Notes under the pieces: model-generated | Database searches by the model: none | Seen by the model: the letters and a program-made list of their open reading frames with translations, nothing else | What the model was told of the DNA's origin: nothing | NCBI GenBank assembly: GCA_038400315.1 | Contig: CP151667.1 | Coordinates: 5,715,174-5,779,173 of the forward strand | Length of the DNA: 64,000 nucleotides | Direction: 5' to 3' | Source: Isosphaeraceae bacterium EP7 | Lineage (GTDB): Bacteria > Planctomycetota > Planctomycetia > Isosphaerales > Isosphaeraceae | Made by a program: the position numbers and the translations under genes | Part shown: piece after piece, positions 43,975-53,635 of the stretch | How positions within the stretch are numbered: the first letter of the stretch is position 1 | Layout of the letters: each line of letters starts with the position of its first letter

Positions 43975-45024
43975 TCAGGTCGTCCTGGCCGCCTCTTTGA
44001 ACGCGACGGCGGCGCGTGTCGTCTGATCGGCCGAGACGTTCAGGTGCGTGCAGGCTCGGACCACCTGAGGGCCGAGCGGACTGACCAGAACGCCATGCTC
44101 ACGCAGCCGAGCGGCAAAGTTGGCCGCGGTGCCGAGCCTGGGGGCGACGGCGATCCAGATGAGGTTGGTCTCGACCGGCCCGCACTCCAGCGAAAGCCCG
44201 TCGACAGCTTCGACCGCGGCGGCAATGACGCGGGCGTTGGCGTGGTCTTCGGCCAGCCGATCGACGTGGTGGTCGAGCGCGTGTAGCGCCCCGGCGGCGA
44301 TGATCCCGGCCTGGCGCATCCCGCCGCCGAAGACCTTGCGCAGACGGAGCGCCGCCTTGTGGATGATTTCAGCGGGCCCCACCAGGGCTGAGCCGACCGG
44401 AGCGCCGAGCCCCTTCGAGAAGCAGACCGAGACCGTGTCGAAGGGCGCCGCCCACGCCGAGGCGGGGATGCCCGAGGCCACGACGGCATTCCAAAGTCTT
44501 GCGCCGTCGAGGTGCATCTTCAGGCCGTGTTCATGGGCCCATTTTGAGATGGCTTCGATCTGCTCAAGAGGCTGCACCCGGCCTCCGCTGCGGTTGTGAG
44601 TGTTCTCGAGGCTGACGAGCCTGGTCTGGGCATAGTGGATGTCATCCGGCTGAATCAGGCCGCGCAGGAGGTCGACGGTTAGCCTGCCTCGGTCGCCGAC
44701 GATCGTCCTGGGGCTGACCCCATGCAGCCGAGCGATGCCCCCCCCTTCCCAGACGTAGACGTGGGCGGTGGAGTCGCAGATCAGCTCGTCGCCGGGGCGG
44801 CAGTGGGCGCCGATGGCGATCTGGTTGGACATGGTGCCCGACGGCACGAAGAGGGCGGCCTCCTTGCCCAGCAGCTCGGCCGTGCGCCGCTCGAGCTCGC
44901 GCACGGTCGGATCTTCGCCGTAGACATCATCGCCCACCGGGGCCTCGGCCATGGCCCGGCGCATGGCGGCGGTCGGCATCGTCAGGGTATCGGACCTAAG
45001 GTCGATCGGGCTCGACTGACTCAT
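43975..45024 (-). CDS. ltaE: Low-specificity L-threonine aldolase
   Basis: 349 residues of a PLP enzyme that splits threonine or allo-threonine to glycine and acetaldehyde. It starts [21 protein letters not shown], the family hallmark, followed by [21 protein letters not shown] and [10 protein letters not shown] (cofactor Asp) are present, and the PLP Lys lies in [12 protein letters not shown]. The ATG at 45024 gives the family N-terminus; a 30-residue extension to 45114 is rejected. Cytoplasmic; supports glycine supply. Confidence 0.94.
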   Translation of the reverse strand: MSQSSPIDLRSDTLTMPTAAMRRAMAEAPVGDDVYGEDPTVRELERRTAELLGKEAALFVPSGTMSNQIAIGAHCRPGDELICDSTAHVYVWEGGGIARLHGVSPRTIVGDRGRLTVDLLRGLIQPDDIHYAQTRLVSLENTHNRSGGRVQPLEQIEAISKWAHEHGLKMHLDGARLWNAVVASGIPASAWAAPFDTVSVCFSKGLGAPVGSALVGPAEIIHKAALRLRKVFGGGMRQAGIIAAGALHALDHHVDRLAEDHANARVIAAAVEAVDGLSLECGPVETNLIWIAVAPRLGTAANFAARLREHGVLVSPLGPQVVRACTHLNVSADQTTRAAVAFKEAARTT

Positions 45025-45123
45025 CGGGGACGTCTCGTTCGATGGGCCGGCCCGGGGATCACCCCCGACCGCTCCGGCGTCCCCATTCGTATCACAGCCG
45101 GCGGCGCGACGCACCGCCCCGGA

Positions 45124-45588
45124 TCAACGCCCACGCTTCCGGACCTCGGCCGAATCGGGCTTCGACTCCAAGGTAAAGTCAAACTGATTGGACTCGCCGG
45201 GCTTGATCACGGCCGTCAGCTTGCTCCGGTTGTTGTATCGCGTGGGGATGTCATTCACGAATTCCTCGACGGTCGCTCCGGGCTCACCATCCACGTCGGC
45301 GACGCGTCGGCCCGTCTTCTTCGAGGAGCGGATCTCGACCCGGTACGAACCGGCGACGGGCCCTTCGGCCTGGGCGATCGAGTACTCACCCGCCTTGATC
45401 AGTCCACCGACGGCTGACTCGGCCCCGCTGGGGAGGAACGTGATCGTGCCATTTTCGACGGGAGCGCCATCGAGGGTCAGTCGCCCCGAGACGGCCACCC
45501 TCGCGAGAACGTCGGCCGGCACGTCGCAGCCAGACAGGCAATGAAGAGCGAAAATACCGACGCAAACGCGGAGAGCGGGCGAGGTCAT
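45124..45588 (-). CDS. Lipoprotein, transthyretin-like/carboxypeptidase-regulatory-like
   Basis: 154 residues. Residues 1-20 are a lipoprotein signal ending LSGC (lipobox), so the protein is lipid-anchored. The rest is a single beta-sandwich-like domain: [21 protein letters not shown], then [17 protein letters not shown] and FDFTLE. This small family commonly sits directly after a DUF1559 gene in planctomycetes, as here: the DUF1559 stop is 68 bases upstream. A shared role is likely but undefined. Confidence 0.82.
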   Translation of the reverse strand: MTSPALRVCVGIFALHCLSGCDVPADVLARVAVSGRLTLDGAPVENGTITFLPSGAESAVGGLIKAGEYSIAQAEGPVAGSYRVEIRSSKKTGRRVADVDGEPGATVEEFVNDIPTRYNNRSKLTAVIKPGESNQFDFTLESKPDSAEVRKRGR

Positions 45589-45655
45589 GGGACAATCTTC
45601 CTGGCTTCGTGACGCGAGCACGTCGAAGGACAGAGGTGAAGAACGACGTCCGGCA

Positions 45656-46606
45656 TCAATCGATCGAGAGGCCCTCGCCGCCCTGCGTGGTACTCATCGC
45701 TTTCCAGGTCGCCAGGGCGACCGAGTCCTTGAAGAAGCGCGCCGAGCCGTCGCAAAGAAGGGCGTTCAGGCCACCCGGATGCTGGCTCCGAGCCGTCAGG
45801 AAATGATTGGCGGGGTCGGTGGAATAGAGGCAGGGAAGATTGTCGCTGGGGTCGTTGCCGCAGATACCCCTGTCGGGAGCCTGATTGTTCGGCGTCAGCT
45901 TCGCCGTGAGCTGATAGCACGACGAGTTGTCGTTCCAGATCCGGCCGCGGCGGTCGAGCAAGCCACCAGTCTGCGAGGGGGATTGACGCATCTCCATCAT
46001 TGCCAGCGTGTTGCTCGCTCCATCGATGAAGTCAGCGAAACCCGCTCCGTAATTGATGTAGAACGGCGCCCCACCGGGCTCCTGATTAAAATACGTATTC
46101 GGACCCCAATTTACGCCATAATTCCCCTTGTGATCGATGGCCACCGATTGCGAATTGACATACACCACGGGGTCGTCCGACGGACATTGAAACGTCTCGA
46201 TCCTGGTCAGCCGCGAGGTGGAGTTCTCAGAACGTTGGAACGAGAGGTTGATATTGTAGTTCGAGAACGACGCGCCCTGCTCGATGTAAGGTAACAGCGA
46301 GACGCAGAATGGGATCCGGTGGTTTCCGCCCAGCGTCGTGACCGGGTCGCGGCTGACAGACCCGAGCGGGAACTGGCCGTGGATATCGTGGTATTGATGG
46401 AGCGCGAGACCGAGCTGCTTCAGATGATCGATGCACTGGATGCGCCTGGCCGCCTCGCGGGCCGACTGCACCGCCGGCAGCAGCAGCGCGATCGCCAGCG
46501 ATATCACCGAGATGACAATTAGCAGCTCGATCAGCGTGAAACCGTTTCGCGCCCCGTGCCGAACGCACGCCCCACGCTTGGCCGACCATCCCATTTCACG
46601 GATCAT
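45656..46606 (-). CDS. DUF1559 protein with type II pseudopilin-like N-terminus
   Basis: 316 residues. [25 protein letters not shown] is the prepilin-type motif. [28 protein letters not shown] and [13 protein letters not shown] complete the DUF1559 pattern. Cys residues ([11 protein letters not shown] and others) suggest disulfide bonds outside the cell. GAGG lies 8 bases before ATG 46606. It is first in a two-gene unit with the lipoprotein at 45124-45588. Confidence 0.92.
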   Translation of the reverse strand: MIREMGWSAKRGACVRHGARNGFTLIELLIVISVISLAIALLLPAVQSAREAARRIQCIDHLKQLGLALHQYHDIHGQFPLGSVSRDPVTTLGGNHRIPFCVSLLPYIEQGASFSNYNINLSFQRSENSTSRLTRIETFQCPSDDPVVYVNSQSVAIDHKGNYGVNWGPNTYFNQEPGGAPFYINYGAGFADFIDGASNTLAMMEMRQSPSQTGGLLDRRGRIWNDNSSCYQLTAKLTPNNQAPDRGICGNDPSDNLPCLYSTDPANHFLTARSQHPGGLNALLCDGSARFFKDSVALATWKAMSTTQGGEGLSID

Positions 46607-46905
46607 TCGGGAGCCTCGTCGTTCCGAGGTGCCTGGACGCAGGATCTTGAATTGGGCCCGGGTCGGCCCTCGGTTCGGGGGGGAACCGTCCCGATCATCG
46701 ATTGAGTCGATCGAGACGGTCAATGAGAATTTCTCAAATGTTGCCTGGAACGGACAGGGAGCTTTCCACGTCAGGGCAGGCGCCGCCGAGTCACGACGTG
46801 GGCCATCATCCTGTGCATGCTCGTCCGGGCTTGCCTCGCCGGGTAGAATGCCCTTCTTCTCCTTCGGATCGAAGCAAGGGTCGGGGACCCGGAGTTGCAC
46901 GTTTG

Positions 46906-48288
46906 ATGGCCACCACGCTGCCGATCGCCCGCATCGACACCAGCACCGAGGACGCAGGCGAGGCCATCCGCGAGCTGCGGCGTCGGCTCAGTCCTCGCGG
47001 CGACGTCGTCAGCCCGCAGGGGCGGGCTCGCACCATCGCCGCCTTCGGCGAGCCGCTCACGCCCCAGCAGGTCGTTGAACGGATCTGTGCCGACGTCCAG
47101 GCGCGAGGCATGGAGGCGGTGCTGGATTATACCTCGCGCATCGACGGCGTCCTCCTCGATCCGGCGTCCGTCCGCGTCAGTCTCGACGAATTGGCGGACG
47201 CCCACTCCAAGGCCGATCCCGAGTATCTGAAGACGATCCGCCGCGTTCGCAACAATATTCTCGGGTTTCAGTCGGGCATCCTCCATCGCGACGCCACGAT
47301 GCGCCAGGGGCCCGGCTGCGAGCTGAAGCTGCGATATCGCCCGCTCCGGCGCGTGGGCGTATGCATCCCGGGTGGGGCAGCCGCCTATCCATCGTCGCTC
47401 CTGATGACGGTCGTCCCCGCGCAGGCGGCCGGGGTTCCCGAGATTGCCGTCGTCGTCCCTCCGACCCCCTTCGGCGGCTACAACGTTGATCTTCTCGCCG
47501 CCTGCCACGCCCTGAACGTAAAGGAAGTCTACCGAGTCGGCGGTGCCCAGGCGGTTGCGGCCCTGGCCTACGGAGTTGACGGGATCGAGGGGGTCGACAA
47601 GATCGTCGGGCCCGGGAACCTGTTCGTGGCGCTAGCCAAGCGGCAGGTCTACGGCGAGGTCGACATCGATAGCATCGCCGGCCCCAGCGAGGTCGTCTTG
47701 ATCGCAGACTGGACCGCCGAGCCCCGCTACATCGCCGCCGATCTCATCAGCCAGGCCGAGCATTCCCCCGGCGCCAGCGTCCTCATCACCTGGGAGCCGG
47801 ACCTCATCGACCGGGTCTCAGACGCCCTCGTCGACCAGCTCTCTCGCCTGAGCCGGGGCGATCTGGCCCGCGACAGCCTGGAGCGATTTGGCGCACTGAT
47901 CCTGGTGCGCGACGAGGCCGAGGCCGTCGCCCTGACCAACAAGATCGCGCCCGAACACCTTCACATCTCAACCTCCGACCCCGACCGCCTCGCCGAGGTC
48001 CTCTACGACGCGGGGGCCATCTTCCTGGGCCACGACACACCGGTCGCCGTGGGCGACTATGCCGCCGGCCCGTCGCACGTCCTTCCCACAGGAGGGACCG
48101 CCCGCTGGGCATCGGGCCTGACGGCGAACGACTTCCTCAAGCGAACGAGCCTCATCCGCGTCGACCGCGAGGGCCTCGCCTCGCTCGCCCCCGACATCCG
48201 CATGCTCGCCGACAAGGAAGGCCTCTCGGCCCACCGTTCCAGCGTCGACATCCGCCTTGATGACACCCAAGGGACCACGGCCGATTGA
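46906..48288 (+). CDS. hisD: Histidinol dehydrogenase
   Basis: 460 residues, the usual size. It performs the last two steps of histidine synthesis, oxidising L-histidinol to histidine with NAD and zinc. Motifs present: [63 protein letters not shown], and the general base region EHLHI. The ATG at 46906 fits the family N-terminus; about 70 upstream codons in frame are rejected. HisC is encoded 1.5 kb downstream, with two unrelated genes between; other his genes are absent. Confidence 0.95.
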   Translation: MATTLPIARIDTSTEDAGEAIRELRRRLSPRGDVVSPQGRARTIAAFGEPLTPQQVVERICADVQARGMEAVLDYTSRIDGVLLDPASVRVSLDELADAHSKADPEYLKTIRRVRNNILGFQSGILHRDATMRQGPGCELKLRYRPLRRVGVCIPGGAAAYPSSLLMTVVPAQAAGVPEIAVVVPPTPFGGYNVDLLAACHALNVKEVYRVGGAQAVAALAYGVDGIEGVDKIVGPGNLFVALAKRQVYGEVDIDSIAGPSEVVLIADWTAEPRYIAADLISQAEHSPGASVLITWEPDLIDRVSDALVDQLSRLSRGDLARDSLERFGALILVRDEAEAVALTNKIAPEHLHISTSDPDRLAEVLYDAGAIFLGHDTPVAVGDYAAGPSHVLPTGGTARWASGLTANDFLKRTSLIRVDREGLASLAPDIRMLADKEGLSAHRSSVDIRLDDTQGTTAD

Positions 48289-48359
48289 ACCTTGCGAACG
48301 AACCAATTGGCGTGTTATGACAATTGTCAGGCAAGCCGAGCTGGTCAAGGATCCGGTCG

Positions 48360-49214
48360 ATGGTTTCAGGAAGACCCGAGCAACTGCGCAGGAATTGGAT
48401 CACGTCGAGGGGTCTCCTCAGGGTCGGGCTCTGGGTGGGTCTCCTGGGGGCACTGGTCATGACCGTCGGGCTCCCCTGGTTTATCTTCAACACCGTCCTC
48501 CCCCACCAACGTGCCTCGCTCGTCCTGACTGTCTCCGGCACGCAGCCCATCTGGACGATCGACTCGACGAATTGGACGCTCGGTGGCGAGACCGAGGTCC
48601 GGGTCTCTCCGATCGATCCATTTCTCGGCGATCCCGAGGGACCGCCGTTTAGTCAGCTCACCTCGCTGCACCGTGTCACCTCGTTGAACCTCAACTCTGT
48701 CCATACCCTCCGAGACTCTGACTTGAGGTTTCTGAACAGCTTGAACGTGTTGCGCTCGATCAGGATCGATCGGGCGATCAATGCAAATGAGATCTGGGGC
48801 CCGAAGCTCACCGACCTCGGCCTTGCCGACATCTGCCGGAGGAAATCCCTGATCGAGATCTCGCTCGTCAATCAGCGGGCGATGACCGATTCCGGCCTCG
48901 TGGCCTTTCCTGGGTTGAAGCAGCTGGAGTCTCTCGACCTCTCGGGCACCAAGATTGGCGACGCCGGGCTCCCCCACCTCGGCCGCTGCGTCTCGATTCG
49001 CCGACTGGCGTTGAAGAACACCGAGATCACCGACGCGGGGCTCGCCCACCTTCGCGGACTCAGGTCGCTGGAGAGTCTCGACGTCGAGGGAACGAGGGTC
49101 ACCAAGGCGGGCGTCGACTCGTTCGTCTCGGCCTTGCCCAACTCCATTTTCGTGGGCTACGGTAAAGGCCCCTCCCCCAGGCCACGAACCGAGTTCCAGG
49201 AAGCGTATCGATGA
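48360..49214 (+). CDS. Membrane-anchored leucine-rich-repeat protein
   Basis: 284 residues. A membrane helix at about 21-45 (LWVGLLGALVMTVGLPWFIF) is followed by a linker and LRR units of about 24 residues: LESLDLSGTKIGDAGLPHLGR, IRRLALKNTEITDAGLAHLRG, LESLDVEGTRVTKAGV. The repeat type (L..LDL..T.ITD.GL..L) is common in planctomycetes. Probably a protein-binding module at the membrane. The last codons overlap the next gene by 4 bases, so the two are translationally coupled. Confidence 0.78.
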   Translation: MVSGRPEQLRRNWITSRGLLRVGLWVGLLGALVMTVGLPWFIFNTVLPHQRASLVLTVSGTQPIWTIDSTNWTLGGETEVRVSPIDPFLGDPEGPPFSQLTSLHRVTSLNLNSVHTLRDSDLRFLNSLNVLRSIRIDRAINANEIWGPKLTDLGLADICRRKSLIEISLVNQRAMTDSGLVAFPGLKQLESLDLSGTKIGDAGLPHLGRCVSIRRLALKNTEITDAGLAHLRGLRSLESLDVEGTRVTKAGVDSFVSALPNSIFVGYGKGPSPRPRTEFQEAYR

Positions 49215-49708
49215 CCGTGCCCGCCGCCGTGATCCGCCCCGCTCGCCCCGAAGACATCGAGACGCTTATAACCATGATCCGCGAGTTGGCCAAATACGAG
49301 GCGCTGGAGCACGAGGTCAGGGCCACCCCCGAACTGCTCAACTTGCACCTTTTCGGCGAGCGACCTTTTGCCGAGGCCTGGATCGCCGAGGCCGAGGGAG
49401 AGGTCGCCGGCTTCGTGCTCTTCTTCCACACGTTCTCGACCTGGCGCGGCCTGCCCGGGATCTATCTGGAAGACCTCTACGTCAGGCCCGCCCACCGTGG
49501 CCTGGGCCTGGGCAAGGCCCTGCTGGCTCGCCTGGCCACCCTCGCCCTGGAACGCGGCTGCGGAAGGCTGGAGTGGGCGGTACTCGACTGGAACGCGCCT
49601 GCGATCGGCTTCTACCAGGCGATGGGCGCCACGCCGATGGACGAGTGGACCGTCTTCCGAGTCGAAGACTCCGCCCTTGAAACACTTGCCGGTCAGGCCT
49701 CGATCTGA
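49211..49708 (+). CDS. GNAT acetyltransferase, SSAT/thialysine-acetyltransferase-like
   Basis: 165 residues. Motif A is VRPAHRGLGLGKALLARLA. The segments FHTFSTWRGLPGIYLEDLYV and LEWAVLDWNAPAIGFYQAMGA closely follow the spermidine/spermine and thialysine N-acetyltransferase subgroup, so a polyamine or related diamine is a likely acceptor, by inference. Its ATG overlaps the LRR gene stop (ATGA). It is followed by hisC 40 bases on. Confidence 0.88.
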   Translation: MTVPAAVIRPARPEDIETLITMIRELAKYEALEHEVRATPELLNLHLFGERPFAEAWIAEAEGEVAGFVLFFHTFSTWRGLPGIYLEDLYVRPAHRGLGLGKALLARLATLALERGCGRLEWAVLDWNAPAIGFYQAMGATPMDEWTVFRVEDSALETLAGQASI

Positions 49709-49748
49709 CGTTCAACCGACCTTTCAACGCGTTCAACGAGGCCCAGGG

Positions 49749-50798
49749 ATGAGCAGCTACTTCCGCCCCGAAATCGACCGGATGCAAGGCTACGTTCCCG
49801 GCGAGCAGCCGAGGGGCGGGAGCGTGACCAAACTCAACACAAATGAGAATCCATACCCCCCCTCGCCTCGCGTGGCCGAAGCCATCGCCGCGTCCCTGGG
49901 CGAGCCCCTCCGACGGTACCCCGACCCCGTCGGCACCGACTTCCGCAAAGCCGCCGCGCGGCTGCACGGCGTTTCCCCTGAGATGATCCTGGCCGGAAAT
50001 GGCTCCGACGACCTCCTGACGATCCTCACCCGTGCCTTCGTCGGCCAGGGCCAACTGGCCGTCGCACCCACCCCCAGCTACATCCTCTATCGCACTCTGA
50101 TCGAGATCCAGGGCGGACGTTTCCTGGAAGTCCCCTTCGATTCCACCTGGCGTCTCGATCACTCCAGGTTCGCTCATCCCGAGGCCAGGCTTGCCTACCT
50201 AGCAAATCCAAACAGCCCGTCGGGCACGATGCTCACCCCCGACGAGGTGTCCGACCTGGCGAACAAGCTTCCCTGCCCGTTGATCGTGGATGAAGCCTAC
50301 GGAGACTTCGCCGACCTCCACTGCATCGCCCTGATCGCCGATCACCCAAACGTCATCGTCACCCGAACCCTGAGCAAGGGCTACGGCCTGGCCGGCCTGC
50401 GCCTTGGCTACCTCATCGCGCGTCCCGAGATCGTCGATGGACTCTCGAAGGTCAAAGACTCTTACAACTGCGACCTCCTGAGCCTGGTCGGAGCCACTGC
50501 GGCCCTCGACGACCAGCCCTACCTCGGAACAACCCGCGCCCTGATCCTCGCCACCCGCGCCCGGCTCGTCGAGACCATGCGTCGTCGCGGTTACACTGTC
50601 CCCGATACCCAAGCCAACTTCGCCTGGTGCACCGGTGGCCCCCCGGCTGCCCCACTCTACGAGGCTCTGAAATCCCGAGGGATCCTCGTCCGCCTTATGC
50701 GTTACCCCGGCTACGACGACGGCCTGCGCATCACCGTGGGTACTGACGAGCAGGTCGACCACTTCCTCGAAGTCCACGCCGATTTGACCCGCCCATGA
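49749..50798 (+). CDS. hisC: Histidinol-phosphate aminotransferase
   Basis: 349 residues, a class I/II PLP aminotransferase that makes L-histidinol phosphate from imidazole-acetol phosphate and glutamate. KLNTNENPYPPSPRV begins the fold; LAGNGSDDLL, NPNSPSGTM, VDEAYGDF and the PLP Lys in TRTLSKGYGLAGLRLGY are all present, as is a C-terminal RLMRYPGYDDGLRITVG. The ATG at 49749 is supported by CAGGG and the family N-terminus. Probably co-transcribed with hisD. Confidence 0.94.
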   Translation: MSSYFRPEIDRMQGYVPGEQPRGGSVTKLNTNENPYPPSPRVAEAIAASLGEPLRRYPDPVGTDFRKAAARLHGVSPEMILAGNGSDDLLTILTRAFVGQGQLAVAPTPSYILYRTLIEIQGGRFLEVPFDSTWRLDHSRFAHPEARLAYLANPNSPSGTMLTPDEVSDLANKLPCPLIVDEAYGDFADLHCIALIADHPNVIVTRTLSKGYGLAGLRLGYLIARPEIVDGLSKVKDSYNCDLLSLVGATAALDDQPYLGTTRALILATRARLVETMRRRGYTVPDTQANFAWCTGGPPAAPLYEALKSRGILVRLMRYPGYDDGLRITVGTDEQVDHFLEVHADLTRP

Positions 50799-50886
50799 GG
50801 TCATCTTATCAATCCCCAACTCACTCAATCCGAATTCGCCGCCGTCCGAACCTAGCCAGACCGTCGAGGTTCCTGCGCGAGACGCA

Positions 50887-50914
50887 TTGATTACGGCGGC
50901 AGGCCCCGTATAAT
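50887..50914 (+). promoter_or_regulatory. sigma70-type promoter for ssrA
   Basis: TTGATT (50887-50892) and a consensus TATAAT (50909-50914) are spaced by 16 bases. The predicted start is a few bases before the mature tmRNA 5' end at about 50928. Confidence 0.75.
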
Positions 50915-50927
50915 CCATCGTGCAATC

Positions 50928-51290
50928 GGGGGCGAACTAGGATCGACCGGATTGTGGATGACGTAAGCTGCGTGTCGAGGTTGGTCAGCAGGCCTCGTAA
51001 AAAGCGGACCAAATTTTATCTGCCGAGAGGACTCCCTCTCTCCGTCTCGCTGCCTAAAGCAGCCAGATAGACTTCGCGACAAGCCTTCTCCCGCTAGGTT
51101 TGTCCGGAGACGCTAATGCGGGATCGCTTGAGCCACGCCGTCTGTCTGGGCTCGGGTTAGACTTGACAGACTAAGCCGAAGTGAACCCGGTCGTCAGGGG
51201 TCAACAGGACGAAAATCAAAGAGACGGCTACACACGTAGACGCTGCGTTTGAATCATCTCGGGACGCGGGTGCAATTCCCGCCGCCTCCA
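50928..51290 (+). ncRNA. ssrA: Transfer-messenger RNA (tmRNA)
   Basis: 363 nt. The 5' end GGGGGCGAACUAGGAUCGACCGG pattern pairs with the 3' acceptor strand CGCCTCC (51283-51289): seven pairs including one G-U. The T-arm is GCGGG-TGCAATT-CCCGC near 51266-51282. The tag reading frame likely starts at GCG 51004 after a run of A and encodes ADQILSAERTPSLRLAA, then TAA at 51055. The hydrophobic LAA end is the usual degradation signal; 17 residues is longer than the common tag. After the discriminator A (51290) the DNA reads CTA, so CCA is not encoded. tmRNA rescues stalled ribosomes together with SmpB. Confidence 0.93.
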
Positions 51291-52587
51291 CTACTTACGC
51301 CAAATGCCAGCTCCTGACTGGCGGCGTCAGAAGACGACATAAACCCCGGCAATCCCGGGGTTTGTTCGTTTTCGAAGCCCTCGCCCTCGTCGTCCTCGCT
51401 GCCAGCCGCTGACACCTCCTGACCCGCGACGCCGCCCGAAACCCGACACATTCCCGACAATTCAACGGAATCGGATGTGTCCGGCGTGACCAGGTTGCCC
51501 AGCGCCCTGGCCCGGTCCATCATCCCGATATGGGTGTACTTCGCCGTCTGGCGGATGTCGGCGTGGCGGGCGAGTTCCTTCGCCTCCATGATCGACGCCC
51601 CGAGGACATCAGGCCAGTGATGTGGGAATGCCGACCGGCGGCGTGGAAGTCGGCCAGGCCCTCGTGGGTCTCGTAGGGGATGCCCGCCCGGACCAGGTTC
51701 TTTTGGACCATCGTGTAGGTCTTCTTCCGGGCCAGCCTCGGGGAGATTTTCCTCCGGCCGAGGTCGAGCGTCCACTCACGCACCAGTGCAACCAGTTCCG
51801 GGTGCATCGGCAGGGTGTCCTTCCGGCGATGCTTCGAGCAGGAGGCCTCGACCACCAGCGTGGGCTGTTCGTCGTCGAGCCGGAACGATCGGGGCGTGAG
51901 GCTGCCGAGTTCCAGACGCCGGAGCCCCGTGAAGAACGACATAAGGCACACGCGTGCACGCAGCTCGCCGGAGTACCCCTGGACCTCGACGCCCGACTCT
52001 CGGGCGGCCCGGACCAGGCGGCCCATCTCCTCGGCCGAGAGGGACCGCCGCTTGTGACGGACATCAGTCTCGGCGTTCAGTCGGTCGATCCCGGCTACAG
52101 GATTCGTCGGCAGACGCTTCGTCGAGACCAGCCACTTGCCGAACTCGTCGATGGCTTGGAGATAGTGGTTGTAGGTCCACTTCCCCAGATCCTTGGCCAG
52201 CCGGATTTTCTTCAGGGCGTCCTCGACTTGCTCCGCATCCAGTTCCCCGATGGTCTTCGCCCCCGAGGCCTCGACCAGAGTGCGCACCCGCGTCATGGTC
52301 AACTTGATGTGCTTGGGGGTGGTGTTGTCGAGCGACCGCTCGAAGGCGGTGAGTGCCTCGGCGATCGGTGACTTCTTTATCGCGAGCGTCCGCTCCTGGA
52401 CGGGATCGATCATCCCCCGTTTGCGGAGCACGACCTCGTTCTCGAGCTTGGCCGCCAGCTGCTCGGTCAGCCCTTTATCAGTGAAGCCCTTGGCGTAAGC
52501 CCGCTTCCCGTCGGCGTCGACGTATTCGATGAGCCAGGGCTTGTTCTTCTTACACTTGTCCGCGGGCCGCTTATAAATCGATGCCAT
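51254..52587 (-). pseudogene. Tyrosine recombinase (phage/island integrase), frameshifted
   Basis: The N-terminal part (MASIYKRPADKCKKNKPWLI, Arg-binding core-binding domain) runs in one frame to about 51600; the end of the catalytic domain continues in another: GASIMEAKELARHADIRQTAKYTHIG, with the catalytic Tyr. The Arg box is TGLRRLELGSL. The change of frame falls at a run of four C (51598-51601), consistent with loss of one base. HAAGRH also has one residue more than the usual HxxRH. The C-terminus runs into the tmRNA 3' end, which marks ssrA as the probable integration site. ATG 52587 follows AGGAG. Confidence 0.82.
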
Positions 52588-52628
52588 GAGGAAGACTCCT
52601 GGGGCGAAGAGGACGGCAGGGTGACTAG

Positions 52629-53547
52629 AGGCTGTTTCATAACCGTCTTCACGCAACTTCCGTCACATCAACCCTTTGTGTGCGATGTCTCCACCCCGCG
52701 AGGCGTCGCATGGCCCGCAAACGCATCATCTGCATCCGCCAGCCCGAGCTGGCCGACGAGGAATGGGCCCTGCTCGCACCCCACCTCCCCGAGCCCCGGG
52801 CCTCGGCCAGGGGCGGTCCCAGGCCGGTCCCCAACCGCCCGGTCGTCGAGGGCATCCTCTGGATCCTCCGCAACGGCGCCCGATGGAGGGCGATGCCCGA
52901 GGGCTTCCCGGCGCCGGCGACCTGCTGGCGGCGGATCTCCGCGTGCGAGGCCGACGGCACCTGGGTCGCCGCCCGGCGGGCCTTCCTCGGCGCGCTCGAC
53001 GACCGGATGCGGCTGCGATGGGACGAGTGCTGCGCCGATGGGTCCTTCGCCCCGGCGAAGAAGGGGGCGACGGCGTCGGTCCCACCAAGAAGGGCAAGGG
53101 GACCAAATGGATGCTCGTCGTCGACGGCGACGGCGACGGCGTCCCGCTGGCCTGCCACCTCGACTCGGCCCGCCCATCGGAGGTGACGCTCCTGGAGCGG
53201 ACGCTCGACAACGTGAGCATCAAGCGCCGGCGGGATGGGACGACGCCACGCCCGAGGCTGCTGATCCTGGACCGGGCCTACGACAGCGACCCGCTGCGGG
53301 ACCGGCTGGCCGCGCGGGGGATCGAGATGGTCTGCCCGCACCGCAGGAACCGCAGGAGGCCGGCGACGCAGCGGGCGGGCCGGCTGCGTCGTTACTACAG
53401 GTGGCGGTGGCGGGTCGAGCGGACGTTCGCCTGGCTGGGCAACTTCCGCCGGCTCCTGGTCCGGCACGAGCGGACGCCGCGAATCTACCGGGCGTTCTTT
53501 CACCTGGCCTGCATGCTGATCACGATGCGGAAGTTATGAAACTACTT
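52629..53547 (+). mobile_element. IS5-family (IS427-type) insertion sequence
   Basis: 919 bp. Ends are imperfect inverted repeats AGGCTGTTTCATAAC (52629-52643) and, reversed, AAGTAGTTTCATAAC (53533-53547). CTAG stands directly outside both ends (52625-52628 and 53548-53551), the likely target duplication. It lies just upstream of the integrase start codon. Confidence 0.88.
52710..53539 (+). CDS. IS5-family transposase, two frames joined by a -1 shift
   Basis: The first frame (MARKRIICIRQPELADEEWA ... DECCADGSFAPAKKG) and the second (GDGVGPTKKGKGTKWMLVVDGDGDG ... LILDRAYDSD ... WRVERTFAWLGNFRRLL) together give a full DDE transposase: D in CADGSF, D in LDRAYDSD, E in RVERTFAWLG. The join falls at AAG AAG GGG GGC (five G at 53063-53067), where a -1 slip continues the protein. 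IS427-group elements commonly use such a programmed shift, so the element may still be active. The stop codon lies in the right inverted repeat. Confidence 0.88.
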
Positions 53548-53635
53548 CTAGCCTATCATCGCCGGAGTACGCCCCGGCCGGTCTGGTGATCGCAAATTTC
53601 CTTCCTGCGCTTTGGGGCGGACCTCTCCCGCCCCC

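Noticed and set aside
51254-51300. C-terminal residues GGGGNCTRVPR of the integrase frame as real protein
   Set aside because: They are encoded antisense to the tmRNA 3' end, a familiar artefact of integration; kept only as position evidence.
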